DNA of 64,000 nucleotides. It comes from Eunapius fragilis. Taxonomy: Eukaryota > Porifera > Demospongiae > Spongillida > Spongillidae. Positions 53,171 to 64,000 of the stretch are shown here, in pieces. The position numbers and the translations under genes are program-made. The notes under the pieces are model-generated. The model saw nothing but the letters and a program-made list of their open reading frames with translations. It was not told the origin of the DNA and did not search any database. Each line of letters starts with the position of its first letter. The stretch's first letter is position 1. The DNA is taken from assembly GCA_963681505.1 (NCBI GenBank), contig OY811981.1, positions 8,370,464-8,434,463 of the forward strand, read 5' to 3'.

Positions 53171-55972
53171 CCTTTTTGCCAAGGTAGACATTATTACTCT
53201 GTGCTGCAGGTATATTGCACCGGCATTTATTGGAAGGGCTTGCACCTCATTTCAGGATACTGGCATAGCAGGGATAGAATTAACCCTCTTCTCACACTCT
53301 AAGAAGCACGAGAAAGGAAAGTTGTCCGTACAACTTAGCTTTGAAGTACCCCAGGTTAGCAATTGTGGGTGTGGCTTTAGAATACCTTGGACACCAGTGT
53401 TTGATGGAATAGGCATGCAGATATTATTTTAGGTATGTGTTTAAGTACATCGTTAAACCCATGCAGTTTGATGCTTCAATTCAAGAGGCCTTAGAAGGCT
53501 ATGAGGTCCTATTCAAGGCCATTGTGAAGCATGAAAGCCAAAAGGTATGGCATATCTGATGTACAGCCTTTTCAGGTAGTGCCCATGCCTATATGTGTTC
53601 AGGAAGGGGATGGATGTACCAGGAAGTGGTCCGCTGAGCTCTCACCTGTGGCCAAGGACCTTCTCCTTACTTATGCCAAGTGGTACGCCATTGATACCCT
53701 CCAGAGGATTGCCATGTGAGTCTGCTTTAAATATTTTGTGACTATGAATCACTCAATGATGAATTAAATTGATTTTTTTTTTAAAACAAAAATTGCCACC
53801 CTTGTTCTAAAAGGGATAGGCCAGAAGCTGATAAATGTATTCATTTTTTCCAGAGAAATTCGTCTGTTACTGGACTACAATCAAGGCTATGGAGTGAACA
53901 TAAAGGCTTTTTATCTCCTGTTGGAAGAAGTGATGAGATCTAAGGAGGAAGGGGTAACTGACACACCCCCTGACAGTGATGTCATCTCGACAAACCATGA
54001 AGAGACAAAACCTGATTCATCAACAAACATGACATCATCACCCAGTCGTGACCCCACCTCTCCCTCTTCCACCAGGTCGGAAGTGACATCACCCTTCTCT
54101 AGTGAACCCCTCCCCCTCACTGATGTCCCTTCAAAACAAAGGTGGCAAACATTCAGAAGTGAAAGTGAATCCACAGCAAAGGAACAGGAAGTGGTGTGGC
54201 CTGATGAATTGAAACAGGTGTTGGGCCTTCTAAGGGCCTACATTACAGAGATGCTGAACAAACACCTCTTTATATTTGATATCACCAAACCAGAGGAACT
54301 GGAAGAATATTTGAAGTGAGGAAACCTCACACATACTTGTACTTGTACTTGTTAAAAATTGTATGCAGTCCAGAATAGCCATAGTAGATAACACATTTAA
54401 GTGATTTTAAAATCATCGCCATCTGTTCTAAGCTTTTTCTGTCCTTGCCTTGTGAGGCAACTCAGCCAAATTTTCAGGATGTATGCACCCACCAGAGGAA
54501 TAAAAACATGTAGCTACACGTATACTTAGTACATGTAATGGTATAGCTGCAATGTGAGGGGGCTTGCTTACATGCCCCCAATGGGAGCACCTGATGCTAA
54601 TAACTTGACGTGGGGACTCTTTGTGTACATTTGCAGGGCTCTGAAAATGCTGTATACTCTCCATCCCATTGATGATGAACTCAGGAACTTTCAAACCATG
54701 TTAGAGAACTGTGTTAAGGTAACACTGGTGTGTGTCCTGATATATAATAGCCTCATTCCTTATGGCAATATACCAAAGAATGGAGTCCAACACTGGGTCA
54801 GTGTTTGTAATGCTGAAACACAGCCACAGAGACAGGTAAGCATTCATGATCATATGGTAGTCACATGACTACCACATGCACATCATGGTGGTAGGGCTCT
54901 GGGTACAATGCTAAGTCACTGAAGGCTCAAGCAGAGGCTTGCAATGCCAAGTGCAAAGAAGTACAGGAGCACATTGTAGACCTCTTCAATAGGTCAGAGA
55001 AGTGCACATCAACATTTTGGCTGTATGAAGAGTCACTTTGAACCTTTCCTCACAGGTTTGGTGTGGACTTCTTCACGATTTTCATCCAAATTATAGGGAC
55101 CAAGGTAAGCTGGTTATAGGCTGGTTATAAGGTCCAAGGTAGGCTGGTTATAGGGTCCAAGGTAAGCAAAAGCTGCATGATGGTTAAAAGAGAGGCTGGT
55201 TACATACATAGTTATGCAACCTGCAGTTGTCAATGGCATTTCCATGCCTGTATGCCAAATTTTGTACTGTTTTATCAAATTGTTTGCTTGTACACATTGG
55301 ACATTCTACTAACCGTGTGCCAGGGTCTCTGTACATGCTGAGCTGAACGATGTGCCAAGCAATACATTATAGCCTTCTATAGATGAGCACTTCTGGCATG
55401 TCCCTTGTGTTTGGGGGTGGGAGTGCATGCCACTGCCTGCTATATATGTGGCATCTTTGTGGAACCACGCTCCATGTGTCACGAGTCACCACAGTCATAG
55501 GTGTCACTCATGAAGGCCCACGGCTAAATGTTGTTATATACTGCAATTACTTTATTTGCAATGCAGCAGTGGAGAATTGACAAACATATTAATCTTTCTG
55601 AAAGTTTGTCAAATAAAGTTCTGCATCTGGTTACTTCTCCATATTGTAAATGTACCTGTGGACAGCTTTGAACAGATGGTTATTAAATATATGTAATCTA
55701 CCAAAATTGGGACTTTATAACCTGGGGAAATATTACACCGATAGGTGGATTTACTTCAGTTGCAGTGTACGCACTGATGGTTACACAAGTAGTCATTAAT
55801 ATTAGACTACCATTCTCAAATTGCCTCCGCATTCAGCTCATGGAGTTATCAAAGCATTGCATATCTAAGGAGAAATCCCTGCCTCTTGACAAAGATGTAA
55901 ATATTCTCTACTACCAAGCGTACCTCACCTGTAGACAAATAGAAAAATGTGCCAGCTCTATTAATCCTAGGT

Positions 55973-56013
<41 letters not shown>

Positions 56014-58031
56014 TGTGTGTGAGGGGAGGGGTATTCCTCTGCTTTATTGCTGTCTATCCATTCTGGGTAATGGAACAGCGCATTGGAAGGACTACATATC
56101 TGGAGGTGCTATGAACACCTGGTAGGCAGCTGGATTGAGCTGGCCTCTACCATGTGCAAGGAGAGAATAGGGAAAGCTCTTGCCATAGATGAGGTGATGA
56201 CATTTAGAAGGCACACAGCATGAGAGTAACGTTTCAAATATACTAAGGTCGTCGACAAGGTACCTGATGAAGTCACGTACTCATCTTCAGCGGTGGATAC
56301 CAATTTGTTCCTGCATCAAATGGTCTGCTTCTGGAAGTCACTGGATTGGCCCAATGTTGAGCAGGCATTCGGATATGGGTTGAAACACTTTGAGGTGTGT
56401 AACATTAAGAGAGGAACACAGCTGAGAATCCAATAACACATTGGTGCCATTTCGTTTAGAACCTTGGTCAGTGTGCGTTGCAATATGTTGAGATGAGCTA
56501 CCAGCAGTTGTCAGAGAAGTATCTTAATGACAGTGAAGGAAGGATCTCTGTTTCTGAAAGGGTAAAAACCTAGAGCAGTGGTGTGATCTTTTCTGACAAC
56601 CTTCTCATGAACAGGTTTGCATATTCTTTAACAACGTGTATCAGATAAAGAGACAGGTTGGCATACTGTCACAAAAACTGGAAATCAAACCTGTTGGACA
56701 ACAGAGTGCAGATAGATCACTAGAGGTGTTGAAAGTAAATATAGATCAGACACTTGAACATGAAATTCAGAGCTGTATGGAAGCAATCTTTGAGAAGTTA
56801 ATACCTGAAATTGCTCAAAGATTGAGGAGCTCTGATGAGCATTCAATAGAGGTAATTACATGTACACGCTCAACCCTTCCATTTTTAATACTTTGATTTC
56901 TGATCCAGACAGCCCTGGAAGAATACCTTGGCAGTAATCTTGAAATACTTCACGAAAATCTTCTAGATGATGTTTTTAAAACGTAGGAATTGCAGCCCTG
57001 TTTTTATCCAACCCACAAAACTTCCCTTACAGGATTCTGCAAGTAATATGGAAGGTCACCCTACAGGCAATAGACAAAGTGATTGCTGAAATAAAATACG
57101 ACGGAAATACATTGCATAAAACACTTACGTTCCTTAAGGACTTTTTAGGTGCAGCCCTTAGCAAGGAGGAACTTGAAACTTCCAAGTACAAAGTACAGCC
57201 ATGCTCAAAATGGAGCCAATGTTGTATGCCATTAACCCCCTCCTCCCCCCCCCATCTGCTCCCTCCCAACAGGCCGTGCTGGAGGCTCTTGAGAACAGAT
57301 GTTTGCCTACGAAGGACCTTGTTGCGAAATGCTGCTCTGAGCTAGCAAGGCAGCAACAGTTAGCTAGGTCATCCAAGACCACATGTGGAGAGCTGTACAT
57401 CAGTGTTGGGTTTACAACAGACAGGGCACTGGAACTCAATGTGATTCAGGCTCAAGTCAGCTCCACACACACAGACGGTAACCTTCCCCCACCCAGGGGC
57501 CTTCCCCCACACAGGGGCTTTCCTTTTATGTGCTTCAGACTATATGCACTCTGGTCCCCAGGCTCGTCGGACATCTTCGTGTACATATGGCTCCTCCCCC
57601 AGCTGGTATTCACTGAGAGTGCTAAGAAGAAGCACAAGACCCAGGTGGTCAAGGGAACACTGCAGCCAAGCTTTTGCAAGGAATTCATGATGTGTGTCTT
57701 TTTATTTCTTCCCCTGCAATCAAGTTACCTTTTCCCCAGGCCTGCAAGTAAGGACTGCCTGAAATTGGAAGGAAGTATCCTCACGCTGGGAGTGTACTTC
57801 ACAAATTCGAAGCACCTTGCAGGGGTGTGTGTGGTGCCATGCTCAGACATCCCCATACTTGGGGAAGCTGGGTCCTCCAGGAGTAAGCTAACCCTTCCAA
57901 TGTTTATCCTCCCGGAGTTGAAGGGCGGACCAATGGGAGAGCTGGCGGTAAGGCACACCCTCCAGGATACAGATGCCACCAAATTCTACAAGTACCTGAC
58001 AATGAAACTGCACATGTCTTTGCAACCATAG
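50914..58031 (+). CDS. UNC13D-like: Gene E: Munc13-4/BAIAP3-like protein, 27 exons
   Basis: Complete model of about 1,196 aa. Exons: 50914-51116, 51357-51453, 51569-51628, 51703-51801, 51930-51974, 52142-52169, 52291-52329, 52385-52547, 52648-52824, 53210-53354, 53467-53544, 53603-53715, 53854-54315, 54637-54718, 54779-54835, 54895-54992, 55056-55104, 55837-55970, 56079-56193, 56248-56394, 56460-56561, 56615-56851, 56909-56982, 57033-57192, 57273-57477, 57562-57691, 57740-58031. All phases join. The first exon is strongly basic (TLKKRLKKF, SKGKKS). C2A: LYCRFGVL, KVLVVEIWG, FIGRACTS; MHD1: FGVDFFTIFIQIIG; then YSSSAVD, FFNNVYQI and NLLDDVF; C2B: SSDIFVYIWLLPQ and LGVYFTNSKHLAGV. The intron 52330-52384 is only 55 nt. 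Middle exons are near-identical to gene D; the S/T-rich exon (53854-54315) is shorter by two in-frame gaps and has RWQTF where D has RRQTF. Confidence 0.9.
53060..53166. repeat. TG microsatellite in gene E intron
   Basis: Pure and TTTG-interrupted TG run about 45 nt upstream of the acceptor of exon 53210-53354. Confidence 0.95.
53233..53707 (+). repeat. Near-identical tract shared with gene D (E copy)
   Basis: Counterpart of 43472-43946; introns are as conserved as exons, so the identity is recent rather than purely selected. Confidence 0.9.
55105..55165 (+). repeat. 23-bp splice-donor minisatellite in gene E, about 3 copies
   Basis: Shortest version of the array, starting at the donor of exon 55056-55104 (ACCAAG|GTAAGCTGG), whose first unit has GTAAGC in place of GTAGGC. 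Confidence 0.93.
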
Positions 58032-58346
58032 CAACCATGCAGTGTGTATGTGTGTGTGTGTGTGTGTATGTGTGTACATGTTATTGAGTCAGTCAAAGAT
58101 ATGTCTGCAGTAAGAGGTAGCACATTAAGTACAATAACACTTCTAATCAGATCACGGAAATGATACAAACATATGAGTACCATCAGATATAAATGACTAA
58201 ATAAACAACCATTAAGCAGATAATATTTGAACATTGCCATGGTTTGACATAACATCCAACAACTGTCACAGTGTATATGAAAATGGCCGGAAAGAACGAA
58301 GTTATGCGAGATTTTAGTCCACTTTGTTGTTGTTTTTTTTTAAATC
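58032..58346. other. Convergent 3' region between gene E and the kelch gene
   Basis: No gene. The two genes end tail to tail 315 nt apart. An AATAAA on the plus strand near 58200 is a candidate polyadenylation signal for gene E. Confidence 0.5.
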
Positions 58347-58899
58347 TTAAGAAGGCGATGCAGACGTGGTGTGGAAGTTCCTATCCAGCACCACCACACC
58401 GGCGTAGCTCCGCCCCTGCAACAGCGCCCCGCGCGCCAACGACCACGTGCAATGGGCGGAGTCAAACACCTCCACGGTGTTGAGGTTGCTCATCCCGTCG
58501 TCCCCGCCCAGCACGCACAACATTGCGTTGTGCACCACGATGGCCGCCGCGTTGCGCCTGCACGTCAGCATGTCCGGCACGTGAGTCCACTTGTTTGTGC
58601 GCGGGTCGTAGCACTCGATGCTTTTGCGTATGTCCGGGCCGTCGTGACCCCCTATGGCGTAGAGGCAGTTGTCCATGACGGCCACGGCCGCCCCGCTGCG
58701 CCGCTGGTGCATGGACTCGACCAGGGTCCACCTGTCCTGGGTCGGGTCGTAGCGCTCCACGGAGCTGAGGCACTGTCTGCTGATGCCGTCGTACCCACCC
58801 ACGGCGTAGATGTAGGAGTTCAGTACGACCACGCCCACGCTGGAGCGTCTCGTCGTCATGGACGCCACCGTGGTCCACTGGCCCGTCTCTGAATTTGGG

Positions 58900-58934
<35 letters not shown>

Positions 58935-61418
58935 TTTTAAATTTATTTTTTACTTCAAATATTAATACGTGATTAAATGTTTGGGTATTTTGGGAGGTAA
59001 GACAAAACTGATTTTTCCTGTTACTGTTATAAATTCAAAATCCTGGGGGAATCACCTCCAAGTATTTTGTTGGTAGGACACGCGTCAACACAGACCAATG
59101 GCTTATTAACAGTTGAAGTTAAACTGACAATGTTTATTAATATTGGTTAATGCATTGAAAGTAACCAATGGCAACAGAACTTCGGTTCCCACTGCCATGG
59201 TGTATGGTTCTAAGGTGTTAGAGCCAGGCTACGCTTGTACTACACTGTCCAACCATTGGTTACAATGGAGAAAACACAGCTATTGGTTACAAGGGGAACA
59301 TAGTCCAACCATTGATTACAATGGTTGGACACAGCCTAACCATTGGTTACAAGCCTACAAGAAGGGAAACAGTAGCTCAGCCATTAGGAACAATACTGGA
59401 GACATACTCTGCACTCTTTAATACCACCCTCACCTGCTGGGGGGGGGGGGTGCCTTATCAGCAAAACTCACCAGGGTCAAATCGCTCAGTACTCTCCAAG
59501 CCATTTGTTCCATCAAACCCTCCAATTGCATAGAGAGAGCCATTCAGCACAGCTACACCCAGTGTGCATCGACGGGTAGCCATTGAGGACACAGGTGTCC
59601 ACACAGGCCTCTCCTGCATCAGGTCCAACTTCTCAGTTGAGCTAAATACAACAGATGAGGAGGGAGGATGAAATGAATATGAACAGGAAAGGAGAGGTTG
59701 AGTGACAGAAGAAGCAGAGAAAAAGCAGAAGCAGCAAGGGGAGGAAGCGAGAGGTGAGGAGAGGGAGAGGGAGAGAAGGGAGAGAAAAGTGAAAAGAGGG
59801 AGAGAGGTGGAGAGAGAAGTAAGAAGAGGGAGAGAGGTGAGGAAAGAGGGAGAAAGATGTGCAAAAGGGGAAAATGTCCCCCTCCCCCCTCCCCCCTACC
59901 TCACTCTTGCTGCGCCATCAAACCCACCAACGGCATACACAAAACCATTGAGGACTGCAACACCACATCGACAGCGTCGTATCGTGAGCTCCGGACCCAG
60001 TACACAAGTATGGTTCTTCACGTCGAACACCTCCGTGCTCCTGATTGCCTTGGGCGCCTGGCCACCGACGATAAATATGTACTGGGGACCCCCAATACGT
60101 GTCCTGGAGAGGACCGGCCTACTGTGGCTGCCCCCCACGACCCTCTCCGCAGGAGGGGTCAGGTGATACTTCAGCGCCCGAATGATGAAGTCCTTGCACT
60201 GCGTGTGGGAGTTGAGCAGACCCTCCGTCGACACGTTCTTCAATATGTACTCCGTGCTGAGGAACTCGTAGCGGACGTGTTCGATCAACTCCGGGAGGTA
60301 CTGCAGCCTGCCCTGGAGGTCGCACTTCACCCATTGGATCGCCGCCTCGTACACTTCCGTCTCACAGGCCACGCCCAAGTCGTTGCTGGATATGAGTTCG
60401 ACGACGGAGGGGAGCGGCAGGGCGCTAAACTCCTCGCAAGCCCTGACGTCGGAGAAGTGTTTCTTGGCGTAAGCCTGGGACTCGGAGTAAAGCTCGGGGC
60501 AGGAGTAGAGATCAGCAAAGGCCATGAACCCGAGACAGTTGTTTGGACGCAGCCGCTGCTTGAGGAAGTTGCAGCAGTCCTCGCGCACCTGCTCGAGCTG
60601 GAGGAGGTTGGCCGTGGGGAGGAGCTGCTGAACGTTCTCCTCGCTGACTTCGATGTGCCCCGTGTATATGAAGTTGATCACTTGCTCCACGGCGGTCGGG
60701 TCCACCTCTTTCAGCAAGACAACGTCCTGGCGACTCTCCGATAACTCACCTGTAAAATAAATTAAAAGTGTACACTTTAAAAAAATTTAATGGCAAGCCT
60801 CAACCATCAGACACGTGCTCAAATACACTAAGACAGTGTATACAGCCTGCCAGATTCAATCAGTATTTGGAATCGTCGTTGCCGTGAAAGGGACCTAACG
60901 CATTTAAAAATAACTCTGGAAATGAGATATGTCCCCCACAAAATTACTTACTATCGGCCAATAAAGGCACTGAATTTTTAATTAGCCATATAATTTGCGT
61001 TGCTTATTACTTGTCCTGAAAAAAAAATTATATATCGTTTGCCTGGTCGCTTTTCGCGCCCGCGATCCCATTTGGCTTTGAAATTACTTTTCCCGTAGGC
61101 CTGACCTGCGAACATCCCTCTGAAATAAGGACAAACGGCAGCCAACACAACTCGGTGCGCCGGAAAACTTCTGTCTCCGACCTTGATCACAATATCACAC
61201 AGCTTCCCCTGCCTTCTGAGGTCGTCCATTGCGAGAAAGCCCGTTTCCCACACCTTTTTGGAACCGCACGCACGCTTGACGTTTTCTTCAATAGCCATGT
61301 CGGCTTCCACGCTCTGGCATTGTGGTGTCCTTCTATTATCTGAAGCGTAGCTCGACTTAACTGACGAACTCGGCAGTCCCTGGCGGTCTTCCGTACCGCT
61401 CCCAAAGCCGCTGGCCAT
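58347..61418 (-). CDS. KLHL3: KLHL2/KLHL3-type BTB-BACK-Kelch protein, 4 exons
   Basis: Predicted Cullin-3 E3 ligase substrate adaptor, 624 aa. Exons: 61106-61418 (ATG 61418), 59900-60749, 59472-59641, 58347-58888 (stop 58347-58349); all phases join. BTB domain with LCDIVIKVGDRSFPAHRVVL and PYFRGMFAGELSESRQ; BACK domain with NCLGFMAFADLYSC and YEAAIQWVK; then Kelch blades YIFIVGGQAPKAIRSTEVFD, YAVGGFDG, YAIGGFDG, YAVGGYDGISRQCLSSVE, YAIGGHDGPDIRKSIE and CVLGGDDG. The strings VGGQAPKAIRS and YDGxSRQCLS are characteristic of the KLHL2/KLHL3/Drosophila kelch group. Human KLHL3 targets WNK kinases; whether this protein does is unknown. A (CA)n run follows the last intron's acceptor side near 58903-58932. 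Confidence 0.93.
59240..59355. repeat. CCATTGGTTACAATGG-type repeats
   Basis: Four to five imperfect copies of CAACCATTGGTTACAATGG in the kelch-gene intron between exons 59472-59641 and 58347-58888. Each unit is itself partly palindromic (CCATTG...CAATGG). Confidence 0.8.
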
Positions 61419-61698
61419 TGTGGCAATAAACTGTTGTTAAGCGCCTCCTCCCCAGACATGTCTCGTGCTCGTGTAATAAATAGCCTAATGATTTTAATGT
61501 ATACAAGCTGCTACGAACACACGTCACGTATATGTGACCAACCAATAAACTCATGAACACGTGTAGGTGACCAACCAATAAACTCTGCAACAGCGCAACA
61601 CCTAGGTCCAACGTAGTGTAGATATGCAGTCAATTTCTTAATGTAAAATTTTAAATAAAATTAAAAAACTAGTACTCTGCTGGTGAACAAATAAGTAC

Positions 61699-63649
61699 TC
61701 AAGCAGCAACAGGTTGCTGCTTCTGCTTCTGCTTGGCTTCTGGCTCTGTGAATGTACATAGGTGATGGTCAGGAAATTATTAACACTGGGCAATGTCGCT
61801 GTGCTGCACCAACAAACCTGTCGGCTGTCCTGCTGGGACATCAGGCAGTTCAACAGGGACATCCCCTGCTATGGCCCCAGTAGGTACATCTGGAAGTTGC
61901 CCCTGATCAGGTAAAGAATTGGTGTGAGCTTAGGATTTAAACTCACTGTGGTTCCCGCTTTACCCCTACACCACTTACACACACAAAACACACTCACACA
62001 AAACACGCGCACACATTAAACACACATCACACACACACAAAACACATCCACACACACAAAACACATCCACACACACAAAACACATCCACACAAACAAAAC
62101 ATGCCCACACACACAAAACATGCCCACACACAAAACACGCCCACACAAAGCACACGCACACACATACAAAACATGCCCACACACACAAAACACGCCCACA
62201 CACACACACACACACTCACAGCAAGTAGGCTCTCCAACTCATTCGCAATGGCGTCCTCATCCTCCTGAGATAGGTTCTGACCCAGCAGCTCATCGATTTG
62301 CTGCAGCGGCAGGTTATAATAACCCCTGGACCACACAAAAAGTTGTCTGACTTACCCTCTGGTACTCTATGGCGTCTGCTGTGTCATCCATAATCTTTTC
62401 CACATCTTCCAAAGACATCATCTAGCAAGTGGGAAAGGTACATCTCTCATCCTTCTTCCCTCTACCCTCCTCATTTTTCACAGTCCACAAGCCAGGAATT
62501 ATACACAATGCTTTCTCCCTTCTCCCCCCCCCCCCCCCCCCCTAAATAAATAAACAGGGACATTTGTGAGTCACCAAATACGTGGTGGAAGAACGTGATG
62601 TGGGTGGGGCTTCCATACGTACATAACAATATGTAACATGCGTACCATCATAGCTGCAAACCTTTTGCCCCCCCCCCCCCCCCCCCTTATACCATATCAT
62701 AGCTGCAAAAAATTTCTTGTACCTGGCTGTCCCCTTAATGACTGCATCCCCCCCTCCTCCCCCTTAATGGCTGTATCCCCCCCCCCTCCCCCTTAATGGC
62801 TGCATCCCCCCCCCCCTCCCCCCTCCCTCTTAATGGCTGTATCCCCCCCCCCCCCCCCTCCCCCCTCCCTCTTAATGGCTGTATCCCCCCCTCCCCTTAA
62901 TGGCCATGCACATGTTAGCCTACACACTCCCTCAGCTTGCCTGGTGCATCTTTTCCAGACATTCGTTTCCTTGTTTTAACCCTTCCACCACCTGCATCTC
63001 CACCTGTGCATACTCGATCCTCTCCACCATCTCTTGCAAGTTATCCAGTTGTGTGTCTGTCTTTGTTAGCATACCCTCCAGGTAACGCTTCTTCTTGAGA
63101 AGCAGTTTCGCTTTTCTAAATAGGGAGTAACCATACGTCACTTCCCCCCTCAACGCTCAGTACAATCGCAGTTATTATATGAATGGCTCCCTAATTACAG
63201 CGTGCAAAGCAGAAACTGCAGTCAAGATGGTGACTCTTAAGTTTCTATCAACCCCTCCCAGGCCATATATATCAAAGCCCCGTACCAATGGACCACGCAG
63301 ACCAAAATAATTTAGGGAAGCCGTTCTCCGTGACTCACTCTTTCTTTCCATCCCTCAGCAGCTGTTTGGCGCACTCCTTCTCTTTCTCCAACTGCACCGT
63401 TATCTAAAAATTTTCATGTAGCTTTAGAGGCATCATCGAACATGTTCTAATATTTTACCTTCTTCTGATACAAGTGCAGTTTGTCCCTTTGTTGTTTTAG
63501 TGACTGTACACAAGCGAGAACGGGATTGTGACGCGTCGTTTCCACCGTATTATACAACTCACCAGAACGGCTCTGTCCTGCTCGCTAACGCGGCTGGGTC
63601 GATTTTCTTGGTGCCCACCCCTCCCGAAGCGGCGCAGAAAATTACCCAT
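61699..63649 (-). CDS. CHMP6: CHMP6/Vps20, ESCRT-III subunit, 8 exons
   Basis: Nucleates ESCRT-III assembly on endosomes downstream of ESCRT-II. About 216 aa (human 201). Exons: 63563-63649 (ATG 63649), 63459-63503, 63339-63403, 62941-63115, 62356-62421, 62220-62300, 61818-61902, 61699-61745. Starts M-G-N, an N-myristoylation signal as in the family; basic helix LKQQRDKLHLYQKK, KAKLLLKKKRYLEG, EYAQVEMQVVEGL, then MSLEDVEKIMDDT and QIDELLGQNLSQEDEDAI. The C-terminus has two LPDVP motifs (61818-61902), like the VPS4-binding MIM2 element, present once in human. The donor after 62941 is GC (CAG|GCAAGC). The stop codon lies 280 nt from the kelch start codon on the same strand. Confidence 0.93.
61977..62219. 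repeat. CA-rich tandem repeat abutting a CHMP6 donor
   Basis: Units of CACACACAAAACACATCCAC and CACAAAACATGCCC. On the minus strand the array begins inside the donor of exon 62220-62300 (GTGAGTGTGTGTG), the same arrangement seen in the UNC13D-like cluster. Confidence 0.93.
62710..62905. repeat. Poly-C/TTAATGGCTG repeat
   Basis: About five units of CTTAATGGCTGTATCCCCCC with variable C runs and CTCCCCC blocks, starting about 35 nt downstream (minus strand) of the GC donor of CHMP6 exon 62941-63115. Poly-C runs also at 62526-62542 and 62669-62687. Confidence 0.9.
62935..62946 (-). other. GC-AG intron in CHMP6
   Basis: The exon ends ...M-H-Q at 62941 and continues CAG|GCAAGC. This is the strong consensus context expected of functional GC donors. 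The next exon (acceptor at 62422) resumes in frame with M-M-S-L-E-D-V, matching the human protein, so the call rests on homology on both sides. Confidence 0.8.
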
Positions 63650-64000
63650 CACTGATTATATTAAAGCTATAACCATTTTGCCCAACCCACAAATGGCGGT
63701 AACCGTAAATTTTCCGCTCGGCTTGCTTTTTATTGGCCAGCAATGTGTATACGGTACGTCTTTTTATTGCCAAAGCTGAGCAGTATGCTGTGTGTACTAT
63801 GATATTAGCGTATGATGTGCATGTGCCACTTATTATTAAATCAACTGCCATTATCAAAAGCCTCCGCACTACGAAGGAGGGGGGGGGGGTACCCTCCACT
63901 TCTGTATTCTTTAATTTGTAAAAGCGTGGGACACATTACGTAAGCATGACAGCTGGAAAAACTGACCAGACAGTATGTCTCAATCTCAAGACAGTGACGT
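63650..64000. promoter_or_regulatory. CHMP6 upstream region, possibly a divergent promoter
   Basis: Holds the CHMP6 promoter by position. Two ATGs near the right edge (63948 and 63975) open plus-strand frames to the end of the window and could start a divergent gene, but too little sequence is present to tell. A poly-G run lies near 63880. Confidence 0.35.

Noticed and set aside
58371-58892. Plus-strand 173-aa frame opposite the kelch gene
   Set aside because: It is the antisense shadow of the conserved Kelch exon on the minus strand, which matches the KLHL2/3 family blade by blade.
59857-60744. Plus-strand 295-aa frame opposite the kelch gene
   Set aside because: Antisense shadow of the BACK/Kelch exon 59900-60749; GC-rich codons keep the opposite strand open.

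Overview
The window looks like nuclear DNA from an early-branching animal, most likely a sponge; that identification is an inference. The genes have many short exons, GT-AG introns (some only 55-60 nt) and animal-specific families: Munc13-4/BAIAP3-type exocytosis proteins, a KLHL2/KLHL3-type kelch adaptor and the ESCRT-III subunit CHMP6. Much of the intron DNA is tandem repeats and long homopolymer runs.

Layout. A cluster of five paralogous Munc13-4 (UNC13D)/BAIAP3-like genes, called A to E here, fills about 1.1-58 kb. Gene A is on the minus strand (1129-18222). Genes B (21249-30959), C (31746-39920), D (about 40.5-48.9 kb) and E (50914-58031) follow head-to-tail on the plus strand, so A and B are divergent. 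Exon boundaries and intron phases match almost exon for exon across the five genes, at about 25-28 exons and 1,080-1,210 aa each. The shared architecture is a short polybasic N-terminus, a C2A-like domain, a MUN region with MHD1 and MHD2, and a C-terminal C2B-like domain. Beyond them, on the minus strand, lie a KLHL2/3-type BTB-BACK-Kelch gene (58347-61418) and CHMP6 (61699-63649).

The most unusual structure concerns introns. Minisatellites repeatedly begin at, or within a few tens of bases of, a 5' splice site. The extreme case is a 23-bp unit made of the last 9 nt of an exon plus the first 14 nt of its intron. It is repeated about 157 times in gene A (4212-7829), giving a long ladder of duplicated splice donors. 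Genes C, D and E carry the same unit at the orthologous donor in about 9, 9 and 3 copies; gene B has a different array in the same intron. Genes C/D and D/E also share near-identical tracts with sharp edges, introns included, as expected from recent gene conversion or segmental duplication.

Function. By family, the five cluster genes would act in priming or tethering secretory and endolysosomal vesicles. Their C2B loop 3 lacks the usual aspartate pair, so calcium control is doubtful. CHMP6 (ESCRT-III) and the kelch protein (Cullin-3 substrate adaptor) have separate roles and look like ordinary neighbours.
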